DNA from: an uncultured Clostridia bacterium
Lineage (GTDB): Bacteria > Bacillota > Clostridia > Peptostreptococcales > Anaerovoracaceae
Direction of reading: 5' to 3'
Assembly: GCA_934271235.1 (NCBI GenBank)
Contig: CAKQQT010000003.1
Coordinates: forward strand, 97,400 to 161,399
Length of the DNA: 64,000 bases
The translations under genes and the position numbers were made by a program. This document shows positions 16,856 through 26,011 of the stretch, one piece after another (the stretch's first letter is position 1; the number at the start of each line of letters is the position of its first letter). The notes below the pieces were generated by a model. It worked only from the letters and a program-made list of their open reading frames with translations. It had not been told where the DNA came from and ran no database searches.

Positions 16856-17935
16856 TTATTCGTTTTGGTCATCAATAAGAAATTTCAGCATCTTTAATGC
16901 TGCCTGCTTCTTCGCGTCCTTTTTTGATGATGAATTAGAAGTAAAAAATTGCTTATATTCTTTATTCTTGCATGTACAGCTCCAAATTGGATTGCCATCT
17001 TCGTCATGTGTCTCTTCGAAAGCATAGGTAGGAATGGAAAAATATCCTCTGCGTGCAAGAATTTCAAGTTGGTTTATCGCAAAGTCTTTGCTTGGTTCGC
17101 CAATTTCATCTTTCATCGTGAACTCTTGAATATATTCGTTTTCTTCCAGATATTCGTACGCTAATTTGCAAACGTTCATTCGTGCTTCACTTTTTGATTC
17201 CCCGAATCCGCGAAAAATCGGAAGCTCATCCAATAATTTTAATTCGCAATGATATTTTATGCGGTCGTAATCGTAAGGCGAAGATATATTCTGAGAGATT
17301 CCATTAAATTCTGTATACCACGTTAACTGGTATGGTTGTTCTTTAAACCAAAACCAAGGCACTACATGGTTGTTTTCCATTTCCCAATCTTGAATCAAAC
17401 GAACATAATTATCATCTTCGTCATTTTCAATAAAATCTTCTATTACCAGCATGGCCTCGACTACCGACTGAATTATCGCAAAATTCCATCCGCTGTCTAT
17501 TGTCACAGCGCCAACAATTGCCTCAAATAAATCCTCTTTTACGGACTTCTCATTTGAAACATGATTTTTAATATCACTTTTTCCCATGAGTAAAAGCTCT
17601 GCAAATCCCAGTTCTTCAATTCGTTGTGCCAGATTTTTCTTTTGCACGATTCGACTTTTCAGTTTTGTGAGGTCACCCTCTGCATATTCACAGAAAAACT
17701 CCCTTGGCCCTTTCGTCGAATTGTTGCTTTCCACTTCTCCAAATTTCTCTATCAGTATTTTTATTACTGCGAAATCAAGTGCTTTATCTCCGATAAATTC
17801 CAGCACCTCATTATTTTCTCCGCCATTCTCTTCTGTGTAAGAACGACGTGTAAATGCTTGGTTCAGCAGATCAATGTTCTTAAAAGTATAGCCGATCTGA
17901 GCTTGAACCATTTTAAATCCTAATTCTCTTTCCAT
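16856..17935 (-). CDS. Second-type RNase III with two dsRNA-binding regions
   Basis: I start at the ATG at 17935 (protein begins MERELGFK), which leaves 359 residues; an in-frame start 39 bases upstream is possible. The RNase III domain has the signature NNEVLEFIGDKALDF with E43 and D50, and KEDLFEAIVGA with D135 and E138, so all four catalytic positions are kept. Two dsRNA-binding-like regions follow (about 165-250 and 275-350, the last rich in Lys). Housekeeping RNase III is about 230 residues with one such domain, so this is a longer, divergent, accessory enzyme. It processes double-stranded RNA in the cytosol. Its position between two sense/antisense modules suggests those duplexes as substrates. 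Confidence 0.85.
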   Translation of the reverse strand: MERELGFKMVQAQIGYTFKNIDLLNQAFTRRSYTEENGGENNEVLEFIGDKALDFAVIKILIEKFGEVESNNSTKGPREFFCEYAEGDLTKLKSRIVQKKNLAQRIEELGFAELLLMGKSDIKNHVSNEKSVKEDLFEAIVGAVTIDSGWNFAIIQSVVEAMLVIEDFIENDEDDNYVRLIQDWEMENNHVVPWFWFKEQPYQLTWYTEFNGISQNISSPYDYDRIKYHCELKLLDELPIFRGFGESKSEARMNVCKLAYEYLEENEYIQEFTMKDEIGEPSKDFAINQLEILARRGYFSIPTYAFEETHDEDGNPIWSCTCKNKEYKQFFTSNSSSKKDAKKQAALKMLKFLIDDQNE

Positions 17936-18304
17936 AACAAAAAATCCTTTCAGTAAATAATTACCAAAAGGCATAATAAATAATTACAATCCGACAGATA
18001 GTATCTCTCGCATAACAGCACACAAAAAATATTGTCAGACCCGATAGATTAAATTTGATCCTTTGTTTTCTTTTGTTTACTCAAGTTCACTTGCATAAAC
18101 AGGAATAAACACCAAAATACAATGTCTGAAATTTAATTTATTATGCCTCCAAGCATTTGTATTATAGCACTAATATTTATTTTTGTAAACAAAAATAAAA
18201 TGTTCACACTTGGATTTGTTCATTCGAGCCCGAAGGTATCAAACTTCCGGAAATGGCTACTTTTCCTGTACTGCATGTTTTGCAAATTTCTCAATCGAAA
18301 ACCT
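17936..18304. other. Non-coding AT-rich region
   Basis: No credible gene in any frame. The right end contains the 66-bp block shared with the promoter region of small RNA B. The left part must hold the RNase III promoter, but no element is close to consensus. Confidence 0.5.
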
Positions 18305-18333
18305 TGCATCTTTCGCTTGCTTGTGTTAACATA
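18305..18333 (+). promoter_or_regulatory. Promoter of antisense RNA C
   Basis: TTGCAT (18305-18310), 17-bp spacer, TAACAT (18328-18333): the same elements and spacing as in front of small RNA B, inside a nearly identical 66-bp block (18279-18344). Confidence 0.65.
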
Positions 18334-18339
18334 AAGTCA

Positions 18340-18418
18340 AGAGGAAACCGTTGAAAACGGCTAACCTATTGGGATTAAAATAATCGCCTCAGATTGCAAG
18401 CCGGGCGATTATTTTTTT
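18340..18418 (+). ncRNA. Small RNA C, candidate type I antitoxin
   Basis: Predicted transcript of about 80 nt. It has a small hairpin CCGTT/AACGG (18349-18361) and a strong terminator with arms AATAATCGCC and GGCGATTATT (18380-18414) running into a T tract. The body is unlike small RNA B although the promoter is the same. It is complementary to the 3' half of the peptide frame on the other strand, so the RNA and its target have diverged together. Confidence 0.65.
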
Positions 18419-18468
18419 ATGTAAATGGTAATCCGCACTTTACCGAAGGTAATTGTGATTCGCACCAT
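18376..18468 (-). CDS. Small basic peptide, candidate type I toxin C
   Basis: Starts MVRITITFGKVRITIY and aligns with peptide B over the ITIT-x4-RITI core. GGAAGG (18481-18476) lies seven bases before the ATG, and the leader is about 73 nt, almost the same as for peptide B. As read here the frame runs through the terminator stem to a TAA at 18376 (30 residues). The exact end depends on the length of the A/T run at 18411-18420: one base more or less would end the peptide after about 16-19 residues. Transcribed from the LexA-box promoter at 18548-18582. Not a family I recognise. Confidence 0.65.
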
Positions 18469-18547
18469 ATTACCACCTTCCTTCCATCCAAAATCCCTTT
18501 TGCATTTCGGAAGGTTAACCGCTTTCGCTTGTCCTCTTGACCTCTCT

Positions 18548-18582
18548 ATTTTATCACAATCCCGCACAAAGAACAAGCGTTC
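18548..18582 (-). promoter_or_regulatory. LexA-box promoter of peptide C
   Basis: GAAC-AAGC-GTTC (18571-18582) within AAAGAAC...GTTCTTT. On minus, TTGTTC in the box serves as -35 and TAAAAT (18553-18548) as -10 with a 17-bp spacer. The box covers the -35, so repression by LexA and release on DNA damage is expected. It lies 13 bp past the stop of the decayed helicase gene. Confidence 0.75.
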
Positions 18583-18595
18583 TTTTCAGGTTTTC

Positions 18596-20628
18596 TCATA
18601 CTCTTCGCAGCGCCGCTTCCAGCCGTTCTTTCTCGCTGCTTCCGGTCGTGGCAAACCGCTCTAGAGGGATGTTGTATTTTTTTAGGATTTCGTTTTTCTT
18701 CGCATCTCGCTCCAACTGCCTTTCGTTTGCCGCATGGAATGCATAGCCGTCCACTTCTACCGCAAGGACCGGTTGGTAATCCAGCTTCGAAAAGATCAAA
18801 AAGTCGATATGCGTGTTTCGGTTTCCTGCGAACCTGCGCTCCTCATCTGTCAATTTGCTGTCGTCCGAGATCAAATGCTTCAGCGGGACATGGGAGGCAG
18901 CCGCATATTTTGCAAATTCCTCCTTAGTAAGAACCTCTTGTATGACGGCATGCATCAAGTTTTCACTGTCGTAATCGGAGCTGCGTCCGTACCTATTCAG
19001 CACGTTTTCCCGCGCCTGTTCATAACCTTGATACAAATAATCGAACACCGACCGGACCTCGCTGTCCACGATCTCGTAATTGTGATACTGAATATAGCCA
19101 ATCAAATCATGGATCGGTGACGTCTTATCGTTGTCATTGCCGTCCGTTACCACAATAAACTGCCGGATTGCCCGCGAAACCGCTACATTCAAGCGATTCG
19201 GATCCGAAGCAAAGTCACCGATCTCGTTATCGACTGTGCTGAAGATCATCGCTGTCCGCTCATGTCCCTGGAACTTATCCACAGTATCGGACTTGATGTT
19301 TTCCTGCTTTTGATCAAAGCGCTGCTTGAGAGCTTCCGCCTGCCTGCGATACGGCGTCACGATACCGAGATTTTCCCCTGCCGCCAGATGCAGCGACGGC
19401 AAGACCTCTTTTTCGATCACATCCATCTGCCGCTCATTGCGGTGATTTCTCGCGTGATTGCCGGGTGCCGTCCGATAGACCGCCAGCGGCCGCTCCCCCT
19501 CGCTTTTCGTTAGGACGATCAGCTGATCGTTGTAGAAGCGTTTGTTGCAGAACCCGATGATCTCCGGGTGACAGCGGTAATGCTCCCGCAGCAAAACGCG
19601 CGGCGCATCCGAGAAAATATCGCGTCCGCAGTTTCGTCGTTCTGCACCGGAGCGCTGCTCGTATAGTGCTGAGATTCTCGTTTCAGTTCGTCCAGTTCCG
19701 CGTTCAAGACCGCCATCCGGTTTTTTGCTTCCAGCATACGATCCAGTTCCGCTTCGGAAGCGGCCAGTTTTCGTTCCAAGTCGGTGAAGGATTCCTGTTC
19801 CATATTCCACCCTTGCACGTTTGGGATCTCCACCTGCTGGTTCATCAGAAAACGCTCGCGGTTTTCCCAATTTCCAAGCTGTGCCGCGATAAAGGAAAGC
19901 CCGTACTTTTGGAGTTTTTCATAGACATTTTCAGTTGCCGTATTGTTGTTCGAAACAACGGCAACCGTCTCCCCGTTCATGACCGCGTTGGCGAGAATAT
20001 TCAAGATCATCTGCGTCTTGCCGGTTCCCGGCGGCCCTTCGATCAAGCTGACCTTGCTTCGCATCGCGTTCTCGACCGCCGCCTTTTGGCTCAGGTTGAA
20101 GCCGAACGGATAGAGGATCGTTCGCGCATGGTTTCCCTGTACCGGCACCGGTCTCCGCTCCAGATAATCGTACAGCACGCTGGTGCCCGGAATGACCTTC
20201 ACTTTGTCATAATTTGCTTTCAGAATGTTTTTGTCTTCCACCTACAGCCCAATCTTTTCGGCCAGCTCGCAGAGGTATCGGAACCCATCCCGGCTGCGGC
20301 AAGCCGTTTGCTCGGTCACGCGTACCCGCCGGTGCTGCACGGTCCGATAACTGCCGTCGGTAAAAATGACGCGCGTATACTTGCCGAATTCCTGCACGCC
20401 GTACGCATCCAGCCGCAGATCGTCGTCCAGAAGCAAGGCTTTCCCATCAAGCAGCTTCGTTTCCACTCCTTTGAAGGCGGCAAAATTGGACGCGTTGTAC
20501 CGAAACGTACCGCCGTTTCGAAAAGTTACCAGCACAAACGGCCTGCCTTTTTCATATGTAAACTTTGCAACTTCCTCCGTCCGATCCTCCCCTTTGAGAA
20601 GGATCAGATGCGATGGGTATCTTTTCAT
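18596..20628 (-). pseudogene. Decayed SF1 helicase with C-terminal DUF2726-like nuclease region
   Basis: Three frames make up one broken gene. The first (20628-20242, starting MKRYPSHLI after AGGGGG) ends with an in-frame TAG after EKIGL; the same frame continues directly with VEDKNIL, the Walker A (EGPPGTGKTQ) and a coiled segment to 19519. A different frame then carries on from DAPRVLLREHYRCHPEI through late helicase motifs (VDKFQGHE, NVAVSRA) to a C-terminal domain with VEVDGYAFH at 18596. The DEAD-type Walker B region is missing between them, so there is an internal deletion plus a frameshift. It cannot make a working helicase. Confidence 0.85.
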
Positions 20629-20689
20629 AAAATTGCCCCCTGCTCCTTCTGCTCCGTTATCCGATGACCTGCACGCCAAATGACATCCA

Positions 20690-20716
20690 TGGTTGTTGCA
20701 TTTTCTGCAACAACCA
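20690..20716. repeat. Perfect inverted repeat 1
   Basis: Arms TGGTTGTTGCA (20690-20700) and TGCAACAACCA (20706-20716), 11 bp, 5-nt loop. Confidence 0.9.
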
Positions 20717-20816
20717 CTGTTTCCACATCATGTTTTTGCATTTATTGCAATAAGCAAATCGATTTTATTACGACATTTATTACGACATCAATCCGGCGAT
20801 CACATTCGGCGAATCC

Positions 20817-20844
20817 ACGATTTTGCTGATCCCAGCAAAATCGT
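20817..20844. repeat. Perfect inverted repeat 2
   Basis: Arms ACGATTTTGCTG (20817-20828) and CAGCAAAATCGT (20833-20844), 12 bp, loop ATCC. The arm shares GATTTT-x-CTG with inverted repeat 3. Confidence 0.9.
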
Positions 20845-20862
20845 TAGAACTGATATCACAAT

Positions 20863-20886
20863 GATTTTCCTGAAGTCAGGAAAATC
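20863..20886. repeat. Perfect inverted repeat 3
   Basis: Arms GATTTTCCTGA (20863-20873) and TCAGGAAAATC (20876-20886), 11 bp with a two-base centre. A related but not identical version of inverted repeat 2, found 19 bp after it. Confidence 0.9.
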
Positions 20887-21011
20887 GGCAGGACGATGCT
20901 TGCAACTATTCTCTTTGCTTTAGCTCAATTCTTTGATTCTAAAGATTTAAGATTTCATTGCTGCCTTGGATCATTTTTTATTGCATCAATTTTCATATTT
21001 ACGCTTCTTTC

Positions 21012-22163
21012 CTAACTCTTTATTTGCTTTGCAATTTCCAATAGTGCCTTGAAATTATGAAGCACCTCTTCCTTATCAGTATCAGGCCCCCAACTAATTC
21101 TTATAGAGCTTTCGATTTGTTCTGTTGCAATCCCCATGGCAACCAACACATAGCTCGGGGAATAGCTTTTTGATGTGCACGCTGATCCATTTGATACTCC
21201 ACAAAACTGTTTTGTCGATATCATAAGCGCCTCCGATGACACTCCATCAATACATATATTCAATGTATTTGGGACACAATAGTTCTGTTCTCCATTAAAG
21301 TGATATTGTATGCCAGATTCATCAAACACCATTAACAGTTCATTTTTAAGATCTTGGGAATGTTTAGTATTCCTTTGATATTCAGATTCAGCTATTTCAC
21401 ATGCCTTTCCACATCCAGCGACCAATGCAACAGGTATTGTTCCCGGACGGATGCCTCGTTCCTGCTGCCCACCATATAAAATTGCTTTCACCGGAGGCAA
21501 TTTGTATGATTTTTTTCGTAGTACCAGAACACCAACGCCCTGCGGTCCCATCAATTTATGTGCACTGAAAGAAAGCATGTCATATTTTATGCGTCTGATC
21601 TCTTCTACCAATTTTCCACAACTTTGCGTTGCATCTATGTGAAAAAGAATTCCTCTTTCTTGCAGTTTTTCGCCGATTTCTTCCACTGGCTGAATAATAC
21701 CAGTTTCATTATTTACATGCATTACGCTCACAAGAAGAGTATTGTCTTTAACCTTTCCCAAAATCTTTTCTTCACTCACTCGTCCTGTTAAATCAGGGAA
21801 AACAATATCTACTTCAAATCCTTCTGACTCAAGATGCTTTACTGTCTCCAACACCGCCTTGTGCTCAATAGCTGTAGTAATAATATGCTTTCTGTTACTT
21901 TTTTCTGCATACTCTTTAAGTCCCTGAATTGCGATATTATTGCTTTCTGTCGCACCGCTAGTAAAAAAAATTTCATCCGGTTTAACCTGCAGCAGACTTG
22001 CAACTTGCTTCCTTGCATTTTCAACAATACTACGTGCATTCTCACCAAAATTATGTGTCCGACTATCAGCGTTACCCATACTATTTTTATACACTTCGAC
22101 CATCAGATCCAAAACTCTTTCATCAATAGGAGCCGAGGCATTATAATCTAAGTACACACTCAT
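21012..22163 (-). CDS. dndA: Cysteine desulfurase DndA
   Basis: PLP enzyme of 383 residues that takes sulfur from cysteine and passes it, as a persulfide, to DndC for DNA phosphorothioation. The PLP lysine is K203 in SFSAHKLMGPQG, and the catalytic cysteine is C329 in SNGSACTSKS on the flexible loop near the C-terminus. The N-terminal YLDYNASAPID is typical of IscS/NifS class enzymes. It is the last gene of the dnd operon, two bases after dndE, an unusual order since dndA usually leads or is detached. Alone it could be taken for a general IscS; the position makes DndA the better call. Confidence 0.92.
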   Translation of the reverse strand: MSVYLDYNASAPIDERVLDLMVEVYKNSMGNADSRTHNFGENARSIVENARKQVASLLQVKPDEIFFTSGATESNNIAIQGLKEYAEKSNRKHIITTAIEHKAVLETVKHLESEGFEVDIVFPDLTGRVSEEKILGKVKDNTLLVSVMHVNNETGIIQPVEEIGEKLQERGILFHIDATQSCGKLVEEIRRIKYDMLSFSAHKLMGPQGVGVLVLRKKSYKLPPVKAILYGGQQERGIRPGTIPVALVAGCGKACEIAESEYQRNTKHSQDLKNELLMVFDESGIQYHFNGEQNYCVPNTLNICIDGVSSEALMISTKQFCGVSNGSACTSKSYSPSYVLVAMGIATEQIESSIRISWGPDTDKEEVLHNFKALLEIAKQIKS

Positions 22164-22165
22164 AT

Positions 22166-22549
22166 CTACTTCTCCTTTATTGCAAGCTTTGCCAAATCTT
22201 CCTTTTTTTTAATGAAACCTGTTCCACATAGATGCGCAATTCCTCTTTCTAAATTTAGACGAAAATATTTTGCCACAGTATCGTCATCGGTAGGAAGATT
22301 CATCTTAATACACCAAGCTTTCACTAAAGCCTCATATATTTCATAATATTCTCCACCAAATGTGAACCAAGACATCTCCAAATTACTATCAGCCACAATA
22401 GGAATATCTGTAGGTAATGTTTTCTCGCTTAACGAATAGCAAAGAGACCATCTACAAAGAATATTCCAATTTTTTATTCCCGTTTTTCCCTTTAATCGGG
22501 ACAATTGATCTTTGGCCTGTTGTGACAGGCGTACTTGTTTCATTATCAT
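22166..22549 (-). CDS. dndE: DNA phosphorothioation protein DndE
   Basis: 127 residues, basic N-terminal half (KQVRLSQQAKDQLSRLK), as in DndE, a small protein that binds nicked DNA in the modification complex. The start ATG overlaps the dndD stop (ATGA) and lies seven bases after GGAG; a second ATG two codons later would also work. Short length, basic start and position between dndD and dndA are all typical. Confidence 0.9.
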   Translation of the reverse strand: MIMKQVRLSQQAKDQLSRLKGKTGIKNWNILCRWSLCYSLSEKTLPTDIPIVADSNLEMSWFTFGGEYYEIYEALVKAWCIKMNLPTDDDTVAKYFRLNLERGIAHLCGTGFIKKKEDLAKLAIKEK

Positions 22550-24498
22550 AATTTTGCTCCAATCAAATAACCTCTCTCGATAGAGGTGCTCTTTGAATTT
22601 TCATCATAGTTAAGTGTAAACTCATCTCCTATGTTTTCTTTCATCAACTGATAATACCCTGCATCTATTTCTGAATCTGTTGATAAAATAATAGTCTGCT
22701 CTCCAGCATTTGGAAAATATGTTGTAATCAACGCTGTTCGATGCAATGAATCCAATCTTGACAATGGCGTATCAATTATTACCGGCAACTTTTTCTTTGA
22801 ACATATTGCTAATGCCCAGAGAATTGAAATAACCATAAGCTGTTGCTCGCCTGCTGATAATGAGTCTTTCGGAACCTCCGCACCATCTTCAGATAAATAC
22901 CTAAGATCTAAAGATTCCGGATCCATTACTATCGTTTGAATTAAATTTTTCTTATTGGCTAGTTTCAAATAACAATCAGTAATTGTTGCAGCCAATATAT
23001 TCGTTTTCCTCTTTTGCAACTCAATCTGGTATTTTTCAATAACATTCAATGCAATATTGGAATACTTTATAACTCTATCCGAACTATCTTTAAATTCTGC
23101 AGTTGATAAATACGCTTCAACATATTTGCTAAATTCTGAAGTTGCAGTCATCACTCGTGAATTTGCTGCACTACGTCTTTGTTCCAGTTCAGCAATCTTT
23201 ACCTGATCATCAATAATCGTCTGCTCTGCTGCTTTTATTTTCTTATAAATATCCTTCAGTTCTTTATCATTAATATCCAGAGTTAAATAACTATCAAGCT
23301 CACTGATTTGCTTCACTAATTTTTTCTTTTTCTTTATAATTGCCTTCGTTTCATCCGCAGTATTCTTCAATACTCCTTCAACTAAATTATTAGTTTGAAA
23401 TAGAGCTTGTTCCGATAAACCATACACTGTTTCAATCTGATTATCTTCTGTATGTTTTTTTACATATTCTATGAAATCTATTCCTGCTTTTTTATCTCCT
23501 AAATACCCTTCAGCAAAATCCTCAAAAATATTATCTAACTGGAGCACCGCTTCTTGCATAATCAGGTCTGTATGCTCATCAGTCGCTTGCAACTTAATGT
23601 CAACCACTAAATCTTCAACCAGCAACAGTGGCAATGCATCTGCCATCAATTCATGTAGCCTATCTTCTACATTTGATAGTTCGGCCACCAAATTGGCTCT
23701 CTTTTTTAATGTTTCTTGTCTCTTTTCAACTGCATCTCCCCCCTTCGCTGTATACAGCTGATGCAATGTCTCTAACGAGTCGTTATCCTTGATAAGCTTT
23801 TGATTCGTTTTTTCTATTTCGGCATCAATAACAGTTAGAGCTTCTATTGCCGATTCCTTTTCCTCACGCAATACCTGAATTTCCTCTACGGATTTTTCCT
23901 CACTTCCAGTTTTGTTTACTTTTTTTAAGTTACGCAGAATATCATTACTCAACACGTCAAGAACTGATATACCAAGCATGGAACGAATGGAATTTTTCAA
24001 TTGTATATTCGTATTGTCAACCGCTAACTCAGCTATTTTTTCTCCGTCAAAAAAGAAGAAACTAGATAAGGCACTTGGCAAAATATTCTCAACAAACATC
24101 GGCCAATTGTTGGTCAGGAATTCATTATATGTCCCATCCTTATATACAAGTATCTGCTCTTTCGTTCGTTTACTAACGGCATTCCATTCTCTTCTTACGA
24201 TATAATTTTCTTTTATCCCGTTATTAATCTCAAATTCAAGTTCGACGCTGCAGGTTTGATCATCTGATCCTCTATTAACAAAAGATCTTAAATATTGTAG
24301 GTATGATTTCAGTTTGCTTTCTGAATATGCAAAAGAATTAGAACCATATAGTGCTAGTAGAACAGCTTCTAAAAAAGTTGTTTTACCCCTTCCATTCATA
24401 CCGCCTATTAAAACCACCGGTTTGTTTCCTTCAAAGATAAATTCACTATTTCCGGCGTATACACCAAAATTATGTAATTGAAGCTTTTTTATTATCAT
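22546..24498 (-). CDS. dndD: DNA phosphorothioation ATPase DndD
   Basis: SMC/Rad50-like ATPase of 650 residues. Walker A GGMNGRGKT at 32-40, a central coiled-coil region (about 200-480), ABC signature SLSAGEQQLM and Walker B LPVIIDTPLSRLD near the C-terminus. DndD is thought to open or nick the DNA backbone in the DndCDE complex during sulfur insertion. Three bases separate it from dndC, and its stop overlaps dndE. Confidence 0.94.
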   Translation of the reverse strand: MIIKKLQLHNFGVYAGNSEFIFEGNKPVVLIGGMNGRGKTTFLEAVLLALYGSNSFAYSESKLKSYLQYLRSFVNRGSDDQTCSVELEFEINNGIKENYIVRREWNAVSKRTKEQILVYKDGTYNEFLTNNWPMFVENILPSALSSFFFFDGEKIAELAVDNTNIQLKNSIRSMLGISVLDVLSNDILRNLKKVNKTGSEEKSVEEIQVLREEKESAIEALTVIDAEIEKTNQKLIKDNDSLETLHQLYTAKGGDAVEKRQETLKKRANLVAELSNVEDRLHELMADALPLLLVEDLVVDIKLQATDEHTDLIMQEAVLQLDNIFEDFAEGYLGDKKAGIDFIEYVKKHTEDNQIETVYGLSEQALFQTNNLVEGVLKNTADETKAIIKKKKKLVKQISELDSYLTLDINDKELKDIYKKIKAAEQTIIDDQVKIAELEQRRSAANSRVMTATSEFSKYVEAYLSTAEFKDSSDRVIKYSNIALNVIEKYQIELQKRKTNILAATITDCYLKLANKKNLIQTIVMDPESLDLRYLSEDGAEVPKDSLSAGEQQLMVISILWALAICSKKKLPVIIDTPLSRLDSLHRTALITTYFPNAGEQTIILSTDSEIDAGYYQLMKENIGDEFTLNYDENSKSTSIERGYLIGAKL

Positions 24499-24501
24499 AA
24501 G

Positions 24502-26001
24502 TTATTCTTCCTCGTCATCTTCAAATTCAGAATCAAGCGGTTGGTAATCCAAAAATTTCTCATTATATTTACCACCATGTTCTTTTTTACGCCTCATCAT
24601 ATCTGAATAAAATTGAGTTGCATCTTCCTCATCTTTATAGAAAGTCTTGCTTATTGTATTATTAATGTCGTCAAGGATTCCTTTTCTCTGGTTTACTCCT
24701 GATGCTTTGTTCTCCAGATCTATTAACGTATACATCATTTCAAAAGCTAATTTTTCATCTGGATACATCTCTTGACAAACTCTTTGCAATATTTTCCATT
24801 CTTCATATTCAAAATTTTCATTGTGAATCCACTCTGGATCTTCAAATTGCTTTCCCATTACACGCTCATATATTCTCGGTAATGCATCATCAAATTCATG
24901 TTTGTCGTTTACCCATATTCTGCGAATAGCCATTAGTTCTGGCATTCTAATAAGCTCAAGTTCACGAAATTCTTCAGGACCATTTTCATTTATATCTTTC
25001 TGAATACTTAATAATCGTTCAAGCCATTGTTCTCTGAACTCTTTCTTATATGGTCCATGAAAAAGTTTTCCATAATTCCCCTGCAAGTTACCTTTCATTC
25101 GCCGAAAACTTCTTCTCTCTCGATCACCATCTTCATTTCCAAATTCATTTCTAAACTCGAGAAGCGGAGTCATCCACTCTTTCTCTTGATCATTTGCTAT
25201 CATTGCTTCCATAGATTTGTCTTTTTCGACCATTGTACACACCCAACATCCAAATCTACTTTTGCCACACGATGGAGCAGATTTATCTATCTGCAAAGGA
25301 CATTCATTATCAGCTGTAGCTCCTCGATACATGGTCATAAGATCCATGTTAGAATAACCCCATGGATTTTTATACTGCATCAGGAATGCCCAAACATCAT
25401 CATCTGTCCAATCTTCCATTGGAGAGAATACCAATTCATTTGCAAGCGTTGGATTTGGACTCAACAATTCTCTAACTCTCTTTTTTTCAAGATTGGTCAT
25501 GGTTCTATTTCGCCTTGAGCTTTCTTGCTTTCTTGTTCCAAGAACCAGAATCACTTCCCCATGCTCAGCTATTTTATTCTTAATAAAGTTATTTACTGGC
25601 TGAATCTTCAATCGATCTGTGCACCAACGATATTTCATTCTTGGATACGGATATCCTCTTCCTATCAGATTCACCCAAAAAGTATTATTGTAATCGGGAA
25701 CCAATCGTTCTGGAACAAAAGGTAACTTCTTTTTATCAGCTTCTATCCTCATATGTTCTAATGATTTCTCTACCCACTTTGACACCACCGGTGATTCCAC
25801 CAATGTGTCTGTATTCATAATATGAATCGGCTTATTTCTTTCCTCTACTGGGAGTTTTTCCATTGCCATCCATACAAGCTGAACAGCTGCAGTACTATCC
25901 TTACCGCCAGAATAACCTATCATCCATGGGATATCATCTGCCAAATATAGATTCTGTATTGTGACGATCAATCCATCTATTCGTTCTTTTGTAATTGCCA
26001 T
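24502..26001 (-). CDS. dndC: DNA phosphorothioation sulfurtransferase DndC
   Basis: 499-residue PP-loop ATP pyrophosphatase of the PAPS-reductase fold: SGGKDS at 31-36 activates the DNA phosphate by adenylation. Four cysteines (C234, C245, C252, C255) would hold the 4Fe-4S cluster, and the order CPLQ ... CGKSRFGCWVC is the usual DndC pattern. It receives sulfur from DndA. Ten bases after dndB, three before dndD. Confidence 0.95.
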   Translation of the reverse strand: MAITKERIDGLIVTIQNLYLADDIPWMIGYSGGKDSTAAVQLVWMAMEKLPVEERNKPIHIMNTDTLVESPVVSKWVEKSLEHMRIEADKKKLPFVPERLVPDYNNTFWVNLIGRGYPYPRMKYRWCTDRLKIQPVNNFIKNKIAEHGEVILVLGTRKQESSRRNRTMTNLEKKRVRELLSPNPTLANELVFSPMEDWTDDDVWAFLMQYKNPWGYSNMDLMTMYRGATADNECPLQIDKSAPSCGKSRFGCWVCTMVEKDKSMEAMIANDQEKEWMTPLLEFRNEFGNEDGDRERRSFRRMKGNLQGNYGKLFHGPYKKEFREQWLERLLSIQKDINENGPEEFRELELIRMPELMAIRRIWVNDKHEFDDALPRIYERVMGKQFEDPEWIHNENFEYEEWKILQRVCQEMYPDEKLAFEMMYTLIDLENKASGVNQRKGILDDINNTISKTFYKDEEDATQFYSDMMRRKKEHGGKYNEKFLDYQPLDSEFEDDEEE

Positions 26002-26011
26002 ATTATTGTCC

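Larger units (their letters stand above)
20629..21011. other. Non-coding region with three perfect hairpins
   Basis: Between the dead helicase and dndA lie about 380 bp with no gene, containing the inverted repeats listed separately and a duplicated TTATTACGACA (20766-20787). No T tracts follow the stems, so they are not ordinary terminators. Confidence 0.6.

Noticed and set aside
18425..18664. 79-codon frame on plus across the toxin C promoter
   Set aside because: Antisense to the peptide gene and LexA box; no binding site, no protein-like pattern.
20693..20923. 76-codon frame on plus through the three hairpins
   Set aside because: No start signal and composition dictated by the inverted repeats.
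20629..21011. Retron-type msr/msd RNA as explanation of the hairpins
   Set aside because: No reverse transcriptase gene anywhere in the window.
21012..22163. General IscS of iron-sulfur assembly
   Set aside because: Embedded in the dnd operon two bases after dndE, with no iscU or iscR nearby.
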